Of a stretch of DNA of 64,000 bases, positions 18,683-26,813 are shown in pieces. Each line of letters opens with the position of its first letter. Within the stretch, counting starts at the first letter, position 1. Position numbers and translations under genes: made by a program. The stretch is from DASYAN01 sp963727755 (GTDB lineage: Bacteria > Chloroflexota > Ktedonobacteria > Ktedonobacterales > Ktedonobacteraceae): NCBI GenBank assembly GCA_963727755.1, contig CAVSHN010000008.1:584903-648902 (forward strand), written 5' to 3'. Under the pieces are notes generated by a model, which saw only the letters and a list, made by a program, of their open reading frames with translations, was not told the origin of the DNA and did no database searches.

Positions 18683-18960
18683 GTGTAAAATTCCTTTCGG
18701 AACCTGGAAACCCAGGTGATGTGTGCCTCGACAATGTTATCGACCCGGTACTTTCTGATGAGCACTGGCTTAACCCTTGTACACCTGTTTAACCCATCAG
18801 TTCTAGAGCAGCACGCTGGCAACGCACGTGCAGGTAGGAACTTTAACTCTCATCGATAACGTAGCAGAGTCGCCTCTGCTGAGTCTGGTCATGTGAGCTT
18901 GTGAAACGATGCTAGCACCGCTCCACAAGCCCCTGCCCGCAAAGGCATGGGGTTCATGAC
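18683..18960 (-). ncRNA. omega-RNA of the IscB element
   Basis: This non-coding stretch directly upstream of iscB is conserved with 36092-36365 across its whole length. Shared segments include gatgtgtgcctcgac, gtttaacccatcagttctag and caggtaggaactt. It contains paired elements such as the terminal hairpin AACCCCATGCC...GGCAGGGG. The guide is expected 5' of the scaffold, outside the element, within the last bases of uma2 (about 18961-18976). Transcription would run into iscB. Confidence 0.8.
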
Positions 18961-19571
18961 CTTTCTTTATTGATACCTCGTTTCCTATACTTTCGGAATG
19001 GCTCAAAAGCGGGGAGAACAACTCTATCATAAATTTCTTCGACGGGAACAGTCAAGCCAATACTTTGTAATTCCACATTTTCACCTTGCTTAAACCATGT
19101 AGTCAGCCATTGCCCGCCTTGCCGTCTCTCTATTTGGACTAACGTGCATTCATAGTTAATAAGGACATACTCTTGAATGGAAGGACAATACGTATATTTA
19201 AGAAATTTTTCTCCTCTATCATCTTTTTCAGTAGAAGGAGATAATACTTCTATTACTAATTTTGGATACTCTATATAGGTTGGATTTTCATCTTCCGCCA
19301 AATCCTTTTCATCGCATGTTACCATCAAATCAGGCAATAAACACTCATCCTCTATTTTAAGAGTCATTTCTGTAAAAACAAAACAGGGACTTCCTTTTAG
19401 ATGATTACCTAAAATGAGATGAAGATTAGATATAAGCATCCCATGGTGTTTAGAACCCCCCGCCATGGCTATCATACGACCATTTCTGTATTCGTATTTC
19501 TGGTCAAGAGATTCACGATCTAGGGCCAAGAAGTCCTCTACAGAGAACCAATCGTCTCTTTGTGCTACCAT
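18954..19571 (-). CDS. Uma2-family endonuclease-like protein
   Basis: The 205-residue protein fits the Uma2 (DUF820) family of PD-(D/E)XK-fold proteins that is expanded in Cyanobacteria and Chloroflexota. Visible motifs are EYRNGRMIAMAGGSKHHGMLISNL, LPDLMVTC with its catalytic Asp, and PKLVIEVLSPSTEKDDRGEKFLKY with the Glu of the active site. The cellular role of the family is unknown. The last codons and the stop come from the inserted IscB element, so the native C-terminus may have been slightly different. Confidence 0.85.
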   Translation of the reverse strand: MVAQRDDWFSVEDFLALDRESLDQKYEYRNGRMIAMAGGSKHHGMLISNLHLILGNHLKGSPCFVFTEMTLKIEDECLLPDLMVTCDEKDLAEDENPTYIEYPKLVIEVLSPSTEKDDRGEKFLKYTYCPSIQEYVLINYECTLVQIERRQGGQWLTTWFKQGENVELQSIGLTVPVEEIYDRVVLPAFEPFRKYRKRGINKERS

Positions 19572-20110
19572 ATTTCTACTCTCTTTCTACCTCTTAATAC
19601 ATGTGTCTATTCTATCTGACAGTATTGACCTTGCTCAAGCACAAAATTGTCAACTTGATTTGACGCATGCCGTCGAACGAACTATACAGTACCCACAGTA
19701 TACCCGAGAGATTGTTGCATGTACATACTTAAATTTAACTATAGGCATAGTTCACCTTTTTGGTCATTCGCTTTCCTTCCCTACCTTATCCAGTCACGCG
19801 TACATGCCTACTGCCTGACATACCGACAACACTCAAATCTCAAGAAATTCCCCATTTTTTGGGCCTACATCCGACGCATATTTTGTTACTTTTTATGTTA
19901 TACTCAGGATAGACACCCGTTGGGTCGTCTTTGATACACTCTCCCTCGTAGCTCGTCTCTGTTTTTGTACATTCGCCTATAATAATACGTTTTCGTATCA
20001 CCGTCTCTGTATTGCTCCCCATACTACCATCACATATCCTAACAGTGCACATAACAAACAAATACTCTTTGCACTGAGCAGAAGAGTTAGGAAAGGACTA
20101 AATAAGAATT
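19572..20110. other. Gene-free stretch before the lipase-like gene
   Basis: No credible gene is seen here. The only recognisable item is a 25-bp terminal-repeat-like sequence at 19647-19671. The region is AT-rich from about 19,860 and must hold the promoter of the gene at 20111. Confidence 0.5.
19647..19671 (+). repeat. Solo copy of the 23.9-kb transposon end
   Basis: TGTCAACTTGATTTGACGCATGCC matches the reverse complement of 23914-23938 at 21 of 25 positions. It also resembles the right end at 25651-25687. It faces the 23.9-kb copy as an inverted pair. Confidence 0.55.
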
Positions 20111-21679
20111 ATGCAGTCAAGAGAAATCAAGCAATATAATGATGCAAAAAAAGCATCTGAGTCATCTAATCGTAGCGACGTAGGTAAAAAGTATACAACC
20201 CATGAAGACCGATGTTGGAACTTTAAACGGTTCTTAACGCCCCTTACCCTTGGGACGATGACGATGGCAGCAAGAATGGGTGGTGCCCAGTCTCATGCGC
20301 TCCAGAGTCTTTCTGACAGCTCAACGGGCCTAACTCCTGCTTTTCCCGATCAGCGAGCTGAGATCATTGGCAAAAGTCCAACAGAGCTGCATGTTCCTAC
20401 TCAGCAGCCAGAAGCCTACCATGGCCCGACGGTAGAGCAGATATGGCCTCACGCGTTCGATAAGTACGTCAGAGAAATTGAGGAAGCTTCCAAGAACTCG
20501 CTTCAAGGAGAGGCTCAAGAAATATATGATGGGGAGACTTCATCAGAGCAGCGAGAGGGGAAAGAGGGCAAAGGAAAGGAGCCTCTTTCGTCGAATGAGA
20601 AGAAGATTGCGAGTTTGCCAGCTCGGAAGGAGGTGGTCAAAGCCAATCGAAAGGTACTGGAGCGCGTATGGAGCACTGTTCTCCGACGAGAACTAGCAGC
20701 GGACACTACGAGCGTTGTGTTCGTTCGCGGATTAAACGGTGGGCAAGGAGTTCCTAATGGAAGCGGTCTGGGCAACGATTGTAATAATTATTATTGGAAG
20801 GAAGCAAGGCAATTTTTAAGTAGTCATGGGATAACAGATTTGCGTACTATAGGAATTTATAATGGTGATTCTAATTGTGACGCATATCTCCATGCCAAGA
20901 ACAAGCCATATGAGAGTAACTGTGCCAATTATCATGCAAATGCAAAGGCGGATGGTACAAATAATGAAAGCTTATACCATCTGAGTTGTTTATTCGCTCA
21001 ATACTTGCATGATACCTTTGGTCAGTCTAACAAAGATGTTGTACTCGTTGGTCACTGTATGGGAGGAATAATCATTCGCGAAGCAATGGATCAGATGCAA
21101 TATAATGCTGGTAAATCTCCTTTTCCAAAGACAATTGGCCATGTGACTAATGCTATTACGCTTAATACTCCTCATTCAGGCATAATTCCTTTAGATACTT
21201 GGCCTGGTATAAAGGATCAAATATGCGGTGGCTGTAACCAAGCGCAAGAGTTGGAAAAATCAGGTGCTTTAATGAGTAATCTGATAAATTATGGGCAAAA
21301 CCCACAAATATCAGGAGGATTTACTACTTGGACAGTTTTTGGTAGCGAATGTGATGATACCCTGTACAAAGCAGGCATAGCAGGAACAGGAGTAGCAAGT
21401 GCTATAGATATGCATGCCAGCCACGCTGTAATGTATAGCCAAGATGGAAGAACCGCAGACTCTACGTGCTATAATCATGGGGGAATAATACATGCTTGGG
21501 AACCCAAAAAACTAGATGCTCATCTGTATCACTGTGATACAACCGATCCAGAGAAATCTCCGTGTGGTACAGATTACAAGGATCAAAATGGTCAAGCAGT
21601 AGGTCACTGGCAATATACGGAAAAAGGGCCTCATGGTCTATTAGCGATGTACGATGAAATGGTGGGTCAATCTCTGTAA
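20111..21679 (+). CDS. Lipase-like alpha/beta hydrolase with leader domain and Cys nucleophile
   Basis: The first 190 residues are a hydrophobic-then-charged leader with motifs PDQRAEIIG, IWPHAFDKY, EEASKNSLQGEAQE and SSNEKKIA, shared with the protein at 2170-2832. The hydrolase part begins with VVFVRGLNGGQG (oxyanion strand) and has the nucleophile elbow VGHCMGGIII, with Cys316 where lipases carry Ser. TLNTPHSGIIPLD and later SHAVMYSQD and PHGLLAMYDE may supply the acid and His. Several Cys pairs (GNDCNNYY, SNCDAYL, ESNCANYH, ICGGCNQ) fit an exported, disulfide-stabilised protein. The substrate is unknown. Confidence 0.65.
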   Translation: MQSREIKQYNDAKKASESSNRSDVGKKYTTHEDRCWNFKRFLTPLTLGTMTMAARMGGAQSHALQSLSDSSTGLTPAFPDQRAEIIGKSPTELHVPTQQPEAYHGPTVEQIWPHAFDKYVREIEEASKNSLQGEAQEIYDGETSSEQREGKEGKGKEPLSSNEKKIASLPARKEVVKANRKVLERVWSTVLRRELAADTTSVVFVRGLNGGQGVPNGSGLGNDCNNYYWKEARQFLSSHGITDLRTIGIYNGDSNCDAYLHAKNKPYESNCANYHANAKADGTNNESLYHLSCLFAQYLHDTFGQSNKDVVLVGHCMGGIIIREAMDQMQYNAGKSPFPKTIGHVTNAITLNTPHSGIIPLDTWPGIKDQICGGCNQAQELEKSGALMSNLINYGQNPQISGGFTTWTVFGSECDDTLYKAGIAGTGVASAIDMHASHAVMYSQDGRTADSTCYNHGGIIHAWEPKKLDAHLYHCDTTDPEKSPCGTDYKDQNGQAVGHWQYTEKGPHGLLAMYDEMVGQSL

Positions 21680-21881
21680 ATAGCGGATATTACATAAAAA
21701 GAGTAGTTTAACCCGCTCACGATGCTCAATGACACGAGCAAGAAGAGGGAGTCCTGTTTTTCGAGAAGAGGAGGATTCTCTCTTCCAAGTTAGTAAGCAG
21801 AAACATGTGTTTCACTGGTTGCAAGCAATGGCGTGAGACATCGAACGAGCTGTTGTTGCTCAGCCACAGAGGAGAAGAGAC

Positions 21882-22223
21882 ATGGATGCCAATGAGAACC
21901 TTGAGAAGAAGAGAAAATATGCCATAGCCATAGTTAAAATGGGAAGTGTTTGCATGAATATTGGTATAATCCTCCCTTTTTGCATCCTGCTCCTTCTCGG
22001 TTTTCAGGTGAACATTGTACGCTTCACTGACATAATAAATTATATAATAAATGATATACTATTTTTCATAATAGATCATCCTTTGATTGATATACTGCTT
22101 TTAGTGTCTGGTTTTATCCTGTTCCTTATTGGTCTGCTAAGCTTTGTCCTGTTCCTTATTGGTCTGCTTAAAAAAAACAATGAGAACCTTAAAAATGCCT
22201 TAGTTGAATTTGGATTTGTTTAA
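21882..22223 (+). CDS. Small membrane protein, first repeat unit
   Basis: This 113-residue protein has three or four hydrophobic helices (MNIGIILPFCILLLLGF, VSGFILFLIGLLSFVLFLIGLLKK) and the tail NNENLKN. The segment SGFxLFLIGLL...LKK recurs twice in the next gene, so both belong to one repeat family. It is unassigned. Its stop overlaps the next start (TAATG). Confidence 0.5.
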   Translation: MDANENLEKKRKYAIAIVKMGSVCMNIGIILPFCILLLLGFQVNIVRFTDIINYIINDILFFIIDHPLIDILLLVSGFILFLIGLLSFVLFLIGLLKKNNENLKNALVEFGFV

Positions 22224-22801
22224 TGAAGAGCAATATCATACCCCTTTTTTACTGCGCTCTTCATGGGAATGAGACGGTGGTAACCATCCCTTTCATAAGC
22301 TTAGTAGTTCCTTTTTACATTGGAACGCTGCCTTTTGTATCTGGTTTTCTCCTGTTCCTTATTGGTCTGCTTGTTGGTCTCATTGGTCGGCTAAAAAAAT
22401 CCGCTCGCAAGGCTAATGAGAACCTTGAGAAGGTATCATCTCAAAAATCCGGGACTGATCCATTGGTGAATCCAGGACAGAGGCACCCTGACGAAAGCTC
22501 ATCGGAAGATTTACCCCAAGATATTGATAGGATGCATGAGAAGAAGAAAAAAAACGCTAGAGTTCTAGTTGAAATAAGCGTCGCTTTAATGGGTGGCAGT
22601 ATATTATTATTATTACACGATTTTTACAGCTACAAAGCGTCCTATGCTTTTGGCGATTATTTAGATGGCAAACTAGTAGTCGAGATGCTTCCTATTTTGA
22701 TTGAAGAACTGATTTTTGTGCTTGGTTTTCTCCTGCTCCTTATTGTTCTGCTTGTTGGTCTCATTGGTCGGCTAAAAAAAATTCGCTTGCAAGGCCAATG
22801 A
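22223..22801 (+). CDS. Small membrane protein, two further repeat units
   Basis: This 192-residue protein is built of two halves. Each ends in the same signature: FVSGFLLFLIGLLVGLIGRLKK, and later FVLGFLLLLIVLLVGLIGRLKK. A polar linker (QKSGTDPLVNPGQRHPDESSSEDL) lies between them. Translation is probably coupled to the preceding gene. No function can be assigned. The three-fold repetition suggests growth by internal duplication. Confidence 0.5.
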   Translation: MKSNIIPLFYCALHGNETVVTIPFISLVVPFYIGTLPFVSGFLLFLIGLLVGLIGRLKKSARKANENLEKVSSQKSGTDPLVNPGQRHPDESSSEDLPQDIDRMHEKKKKNARVLVEISVALMGGSILLLLHDFYSYKASYAFGDYLDGKLVVEMLPILIEELIFVLGFLLLLIVLLVGLIGRLKKIRLQGQ

Positions 22802-22823
22802 TCTCGAAAGAGAAACAAATGCC

Positions 22824-23930
22824 ATGATGAGAGATCCCAATCAGACAGGACAGAGCCAGTCACAAGAGAGTCACCCTTCCCGTAGAACTGTGATCGCTGG
22901 TCTGGTAGCCACAGGAGGAGTAGCAGCAGGTGGTGGAGCTATCTGGTGGGTCCTTACTCCTCATCCTCATCCACTTTACGTCTATAGAGGGCATTCTATG
23001 GGAGTGAATGCAGTAGCATGGTCGCCAGATGGCAAGCACATCGTCTCAGGTTCCGTTGATAATACGGTGCAGGTGTGGGATGCCGTGGATGGGAGCCATG
23101 TCCTCATCTATAAGGGGCATTCTGCTGATGTGAGGGCAGTAGCGTGGTCGCCGAGCAAGCGCATTGCCTCGGGCTCTGGTGATGATACGGTGCAGGTATG
23201 GGATGCCACCGATGGGGGTCACGTCTTCACGTATAGGGGGCATTCTGGTTCTGTGCAAGCAGTAGCGTGGTCGCCAGATGGCAAGCGCATCGCCTCTGCT
23301 GGTGGATTTGATGATAATACGGTGCAGGTATGGGATACCGTGGATGGGAGCCATGTTTTCACCTATAGGGGGCATTCTGATGCTGTAAATGCAGTAGCAT
23401 GGTCGTCGGATGGCAAGCGCATTGCTTCGGGCTCTGGTGACAAGACGGTGCAGGTGTGGGATGCCGTGGATGGGAGCCATGTCTTCATCTATAAGGGGCT
23501 TTCTGCTGCTGTGAATGCAGTAGCGTGGTCGCCAGATGGCAAGCGTATTGCCTCTGGCTCTGGTGATAATACGGTGCAGGTGTGGGAGGCCGTGGATGGA
23601 GGCCATGTCTTCACATATAAGGGACATTCTGATTGGACGAGGACAGTTTTGGAGACAGTAGTTTCGGTGAATGCAGTAGCATGGTCACCGGATGGCAAGC
23701 GCATCGCCTCTGGCTCTGGTGATAATACGGTGCAGGTGTGGGATGCCGTGGATGGGAGCCAAGTCTTCATCTATAAGGGGCATTCTGCTGATGTGGGGGC
23801 AGTAGCGTGGTCGCCAGATGGCAAGCGCATTGCCTCTGGCTCTGAGGATTATACAGTGCAGGTGTGGGAGGCATCGTTAGGGTGGGTGAGTAGTTCCCAT
23901 CATTCAATCATAAGGCATGCGTCAAATTGA
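22824..23930 (+). CDS. Tat-exported WD40-repeat protein
   Basis: The N-terminus has a twin-arginine signal (SRRTVIAGLVATGG, Arg20-Arg21) and a hydrophobic core, so the propeller is probably outside the membrane. About eight WD40 repeats follow. Each has the form VNAVAWSPDGKRIASGSGDNTVQVWDA plus an H(V/S)FxYxGHS segment, and they are nearly identical, which indicates recent amplification. One blade carries an insertion (WTRTVLETVVS). The last 18 residues (SLGWVSSSHHSIIRHASN) do not fit the repeat, and the stop lies in the terminal repeat of the next transposon, so the original C-terminus may have been lost. Confidence 0.85.
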   Translation: MMRDPNQTGQSQSQESHPSRRTVIAGLVATGGVAAGGGAIWWVLTPHPHPLYVYRGHSMGVNAVAWSPDGKHIVSGSVDNTVQVWDAVDGSHVLIYKGHSADVRAVAWSPSKRIASGSGDDTVQVWDATDGGHVFTYRGHSGSVQAVAWSPDGKRIASAGGFDDNTVQVWDTVDGSHVFTYRGHSDAVNAVAWSSDGKRIASGSGDKTVQVWDAVDGSHVFIYKGLSAAVNAVAWSPDGKRIASGSGDNTVQVWEAVDGGHVFTYKGHSDWTRTVLETVVSVNAVAWSPDGKRIASGSGDNTVQVWDAVDGSQVFIYKGHSADVGAVAWSPDGKRIASGSEDYTVQVWEASLGWVSSSHHSIIRHASN

Positions 23931-25687
23931 CTTGACAGTTTAACCATAGCCTTATTTGTAAAAAAAAGAACAAGAATAGAAGCCTTGCCATATGATGTGT
24001 GTAAACTGGCAAAACAGTGATAGAGATAATACATCATAAATAGGACTTTATGCGGCTATATCCTCTGATTCATGCTTATGGGAAAATATTGAGCATGGTT
24101 GTTGCTCGCAAGAGGGAGAAACAGATGAATAGCCCAAAGCAGCCAGCCAGTCGGTGGACTCTTTGGCCCAGCCACTGCGTATGAGAGGGCTGAGTCCTTT
24201 GTGCAAACCATGTGAAGCGAGCCGATGATTGTGCCAGACAGCCAAAATAGCGAGCATATCAGCAGAGAGACAGCAATGAACAGCAATGAAAGGGCGCAGG
24301 ACACTGTGCCAGTTCTCAACAGTACTGCTGGATCGAACAGCTTGATCCCAAGCTCCAAACAGCTTTGCCACCACAGGTTGCCAAGCGGGGGCAAAATCAG
24401 CGGCCAGTTTCGCGGTCTGTGGCCCTAAGATCGCCTGACGTAGCCATGCCCAGCCAATCAGATGGCAAGCCTCCTGCCCAAGTTGCGCGATAGTCTCTTG
24501 CTGAACGGCATCTAAATCCGGGCAAAAGGCTAAAAGACTTGGAAGAGCTAAGGACACATGACGGAGCAGCTTTTTCACATGCTTGTTGAGGGGTGCTGGA
24601 GTTACTTCATATAGGTCATCTAATAATTCTAAAAGTGCGTGGATTTCTTCAGACCATACTTTCCTTGTAAGAATGCCATGATCTGTTAGCACGACAATCT
24701 CGAGCAACTGTTGGAGTTCAGTACAGAGATAGCGCAAGCTTGTCGCTATATACTCCATGTGTTGTACGTCCGAGGCATGCGCTTGCACATCTGTTTGGGG
24801 ATTGCGACCCAGAGGTTTTTTACCTGCTTCCACACGCTTGGCATTGCGTTCTACCGCTGGAGTGCGTTGATGCAACGCCTTTACAGCCCTACCAATTTTT
24901 TCCTGTGCTTTTTCTCCCTCATGTAGAACATGCCAAACATCCCGCTGATGAAGGGCATCAGGGGCGATTTCGCGCACTGCACGCCCAATCACTTTTCCTC
25001 CATCGGAAACGATCACACGCCACTTGAGCCCGTTATCTTTCATTTGCAACAACATGAGATCCCAGCTTTCTCCATCCACTGCCACTGGAGGACTACTGGC
25101 ATAGACAAAGGATGTCTGTGCGTCCACTATATTCAAATAGGCTTCCGCTCTTTGATTGCTATATTGCTCATCTATGGCTAGATCTCTCCTACCTTTCGGT
25201 ATATGCTGATCCAGCCACTCTTGGGCTCGTTTACCGGCTTCATGAAGAGTGGATGATATTTTGCCCGTACTCACATGGACTTCTAGAAGTTCCTTCAGAC
25301 AGTTCTGTATCCCCTCACGACTCGCATGGCCCTCTGTGAATAGGACTAAGACGGCTCTTTCTACTTGCATCATCCGTTCTATGGCTTCCTGCTTTGGTCT
25401 GAATACCCTTTCCATCGCCTCTTGCCCTCTCGACTTCAACGTGTAGAGCGATTGGCGCGAAATATTACTCTCTCTGCTTAACTGACTGACAAATCCATAC
25501 TTTTCATGATGCACAATCATGCGGCTTGCGAGATCAACCCGTTGCGCTACTGGTATACAATTATTGGCGTGCATTGGTTCCTCCTTGCAAGGGATTTTGG
25601 TTTCTTTTACTTTACCTCGTCAAGGAGAATCTTTGCCACTTTTCACCGAACTGTCAAGTCAAGCCACGCTCAACTTGACGCTTGCCG
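23914..25687 (-). mobile_element. Insertion sequence with DDE transposase
   Basis: One transposase gene is bounded by inverted ends: left 23914-23940 (GGCATGCGTCAAATTGACTT...) and right 25651-25687 (CTGTCAAGTCAAG...CAACTTGACGCTTGCC). The right end has about ten extra bases inside. I could not define a target duplication. Confidence 0.65.
24048..25574 (-). CDS. DDE-type transposase (family not assigned)
   Basis: The 508-residue protein begins with a helix-turn-helix (FVSQLSRESNISRQSLYTLKSRG). It then shows acidic residues in transposase-like settings: LAIDEQY and LNIVDAQTSFVY, VIVSDGGKVIGRA, HQRDVWHVLHEGEKAQEKIG, and late SSSTVENWHSVLRPFIAVH. The QRDVWHV and VENWHS motifs fit a RNase H-fold DDE enzyme. 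It appears intact. The inverted ends around it support its role in mobility. It could belong to the DUF6399-like transposase group (uncertain). Confidence 0.7.
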   Translation of the reverse strand: MHANNCIPVAQRVDLASRMIVHHEKYGFVSQLSRESNISRQSLYTLKSRGQEAMERVFRPKQEAIERMMQVERAVLVLFTEGHASREGIQNCLKELLEVHVSTGKISSTLHEAGKRAQEWLDQHIPKGRRDLAIDEQYSNQRAEAYLNIVDAQTSFVYASSPPVAVDGESWDLMLLQMKDNGLKWRVIVSDGGKVIGRAVREIAPDALHQRDVWHVLHEGEKAQEKIGRAVKALHQRTPAVERNAKRVEAGKKPLGRNPQTDVQAHASDVQHMEYIATSLRYLCTELQQLLEIVVLTDHGILTRKVWSEEIHALLELLDDLYEVTPAPLNKHVKKLLRHVSLALPSLLAFCPDLDAVQQETIAQLGQEACHLIGWAWLRQAILGPQTAKLAADFAPAWQPVVAKLFGAWDQAVRSSSTVENWHSVLRPFIAVHCCLSADMLAILAVWHNHRLASHGLHKGLSPLIRSGWAKESTDWLAALGYSSVSPSCEQQPCSIFSHKHESEDIAA

Positions 25688-25891
25688 CCTGTTTCGCCTT
25701 GTTCGTTCGCTGCGAGAACGCAGGAACAGACAATAGCATGGACTTTAGCCTGAGGCATTCCGCAGGGATTCGCAACCCTGCGAAGTGTTACGGCCCAAGT
25801 TTTGCCTCCAGCTCCTCAATCCTTCGCTCCAACTGCACAATGGAGTCAAGCTTGGCAGCCTTAGTATTGACCATAAGGAGTGTTCAAATAC
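25688..25891. other. Gene-free stretch between transposon and next gene
   Basis: No gene is supported here. The interval holds short GC-rich inverted sequences (ttcgctgcgagaacg) and the ribosome site AAGGAG upstream of the ATG at 25892. Confidence 0.4.
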
Positions 25892-26548
25892 ATGCCATCA
25901 AGAGAAACTAAACAATATACAGATGCAGACCCTCGCACAATTGTCCTCTATCCAGATAAGACAGAACTCTTCAAAAAGGCCTGGCCTTCGCTTCTTGGTG
26001 CGCTTCTCGCCCCTCCTATCCTCATCGCTTGGCACAGTGGAAACCCTTGGCTCCGCCTCGCCGCGCTGCTTGCAGGCCTGCCACTATTCCTCTGGGAATC
26101 GTTGTCTCTAATTGGATGGTTCCGTTTGCTGCGACCTAAGCCTATTGTCGTTGTCAACGAAGCAGGATTCACTTATGATGATCCAACTGCTAGTTGGCTT
26201 ATGACCCTTGGATTGCAGATCCGCTGGGAAGAAATCGCAGCCATATTCCCCTGTGAGCTGACCATACGAGGGAAAAAAGGAACGAAAACATTCCCTCGTT
26301 TTCTCGCAATCATCCCAAAGGATCGCATAGACTTTGCGCTCCAGCATAAACTGTTCTACCCACGTCGATTCCTCCTTTCCATCATCATGTCACATCCCAG
26401 CATCAACACGCCTTTTATGGTATTTGAGACAGTAATCTCTCCCTGCTCCCTCGATGAGTTGCTTGCCCAAATACGTGCGAGATATCAACATGAGATCGAA
26501 GCCAATGGGATCGAAATTGGCGAAGAGCGCAAGCTCTCGATCGGATAA
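25892..26548 (+). CDS. STM3941-like membrane-associated protein
   Basis: The product has about 218 residues. It opens with the polar segment MPSRETKQYTDA, then two hydrophobic stretches (WPSLLGALLAPPILIAW, LRLAALLAGLPLFLWESLSLIGWF). A globular part follows, with VNEAGFTYDDPTASW, IRWEEIAAIFPCEL and FLAIIPKD, resembling STM3941-family proteins of unknown function. Its first 12 codons closely match the start of the lipase-like gene (MQSREIKQYNDA), although the rest is unrelated. It appears intact. Confidence 0.55.
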   Translation: MPSRETKQYTDADPRTIVLYPDKTELFKKAWPSLLGALLAPPILIAWHSGNPWLRLAALLAGLPLFLWESLSLIGWFRLLRPKPIVVVNEAGFTYDDPTASWLMTLGLQIRWEEIAAIFPCELTIRGKKGTKTFPRFLAIIPKDRIDFALQHKLFYPRRFLLSIIMSHPSINTPFMVFETVISPCSLDELLAQIRARYQHEIEANGIEIGEERKLSIG

Positions 26549-26654
26549 AGAAGCAGTATCGCTTTCCTGTGACGCTTCGTGCATAACAACCCCCTCCTTT
26601 TTTGGCTTGCATACTCCCTATGAGGAAGACTGTCGCTAAAGACAGAATTTCATG

Positions 26655-26663
26655 TGCTATAAT
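26655..26663 (+). promoter_or_regulatory. Extended -10 promoter of the beta-CASP nuclease gene
   Basis: TGCTATAAT without a good -35 box, about 150 bases before the start at 26814. Confidence 0.4.
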
Positions 26664-26813
26664 ACCCTCGATAGCAACTCAGAGCATGCACTTCCAATGT
26701 TTTATCAATGCGAGAATTGATCCAGCTCGCACACATTGGATAGTATTCCGAGCCATACTCTGAATTGCCGTCAGAGGCATATTTAGACGTTATTTGGGAA
26801 GGAAATATAGGAG

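Larger units (their letters stand above)
17297..18960 (-). mobile_element. IscB element (IS200/IS605 superfamily) with omega-RNA
   Basis: The unit contains, in minus-strand order, the left end, the omega-RNA, iscB and a right-end hairpin (CCCC at 17300 pairing with GGGG at 17317). Both ends recur with the same spacing in the 440-bp element at 35.92-36.37 kb, which defines the limits. The left end (GTCATGAACCCC) forms the stop codon of the uma2 gene, so the element sits at the very 3' end of that gene. No transposase tnpA is present. Confidence 0.75.

Noticed and set aside
19840..20061. Minus-strand reading of 73 residues before the lipase-like gene
   Set aside because: No ribosome site, no recognisable domain, and it occupies the likely promoter region of the next gene.
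22980..23900. Regularly spaced similar DNA blocks in the WD40 gene
   Set aside because: They are in-frame WD40 blades, and no spacer-like unique segments separate identical repeats.
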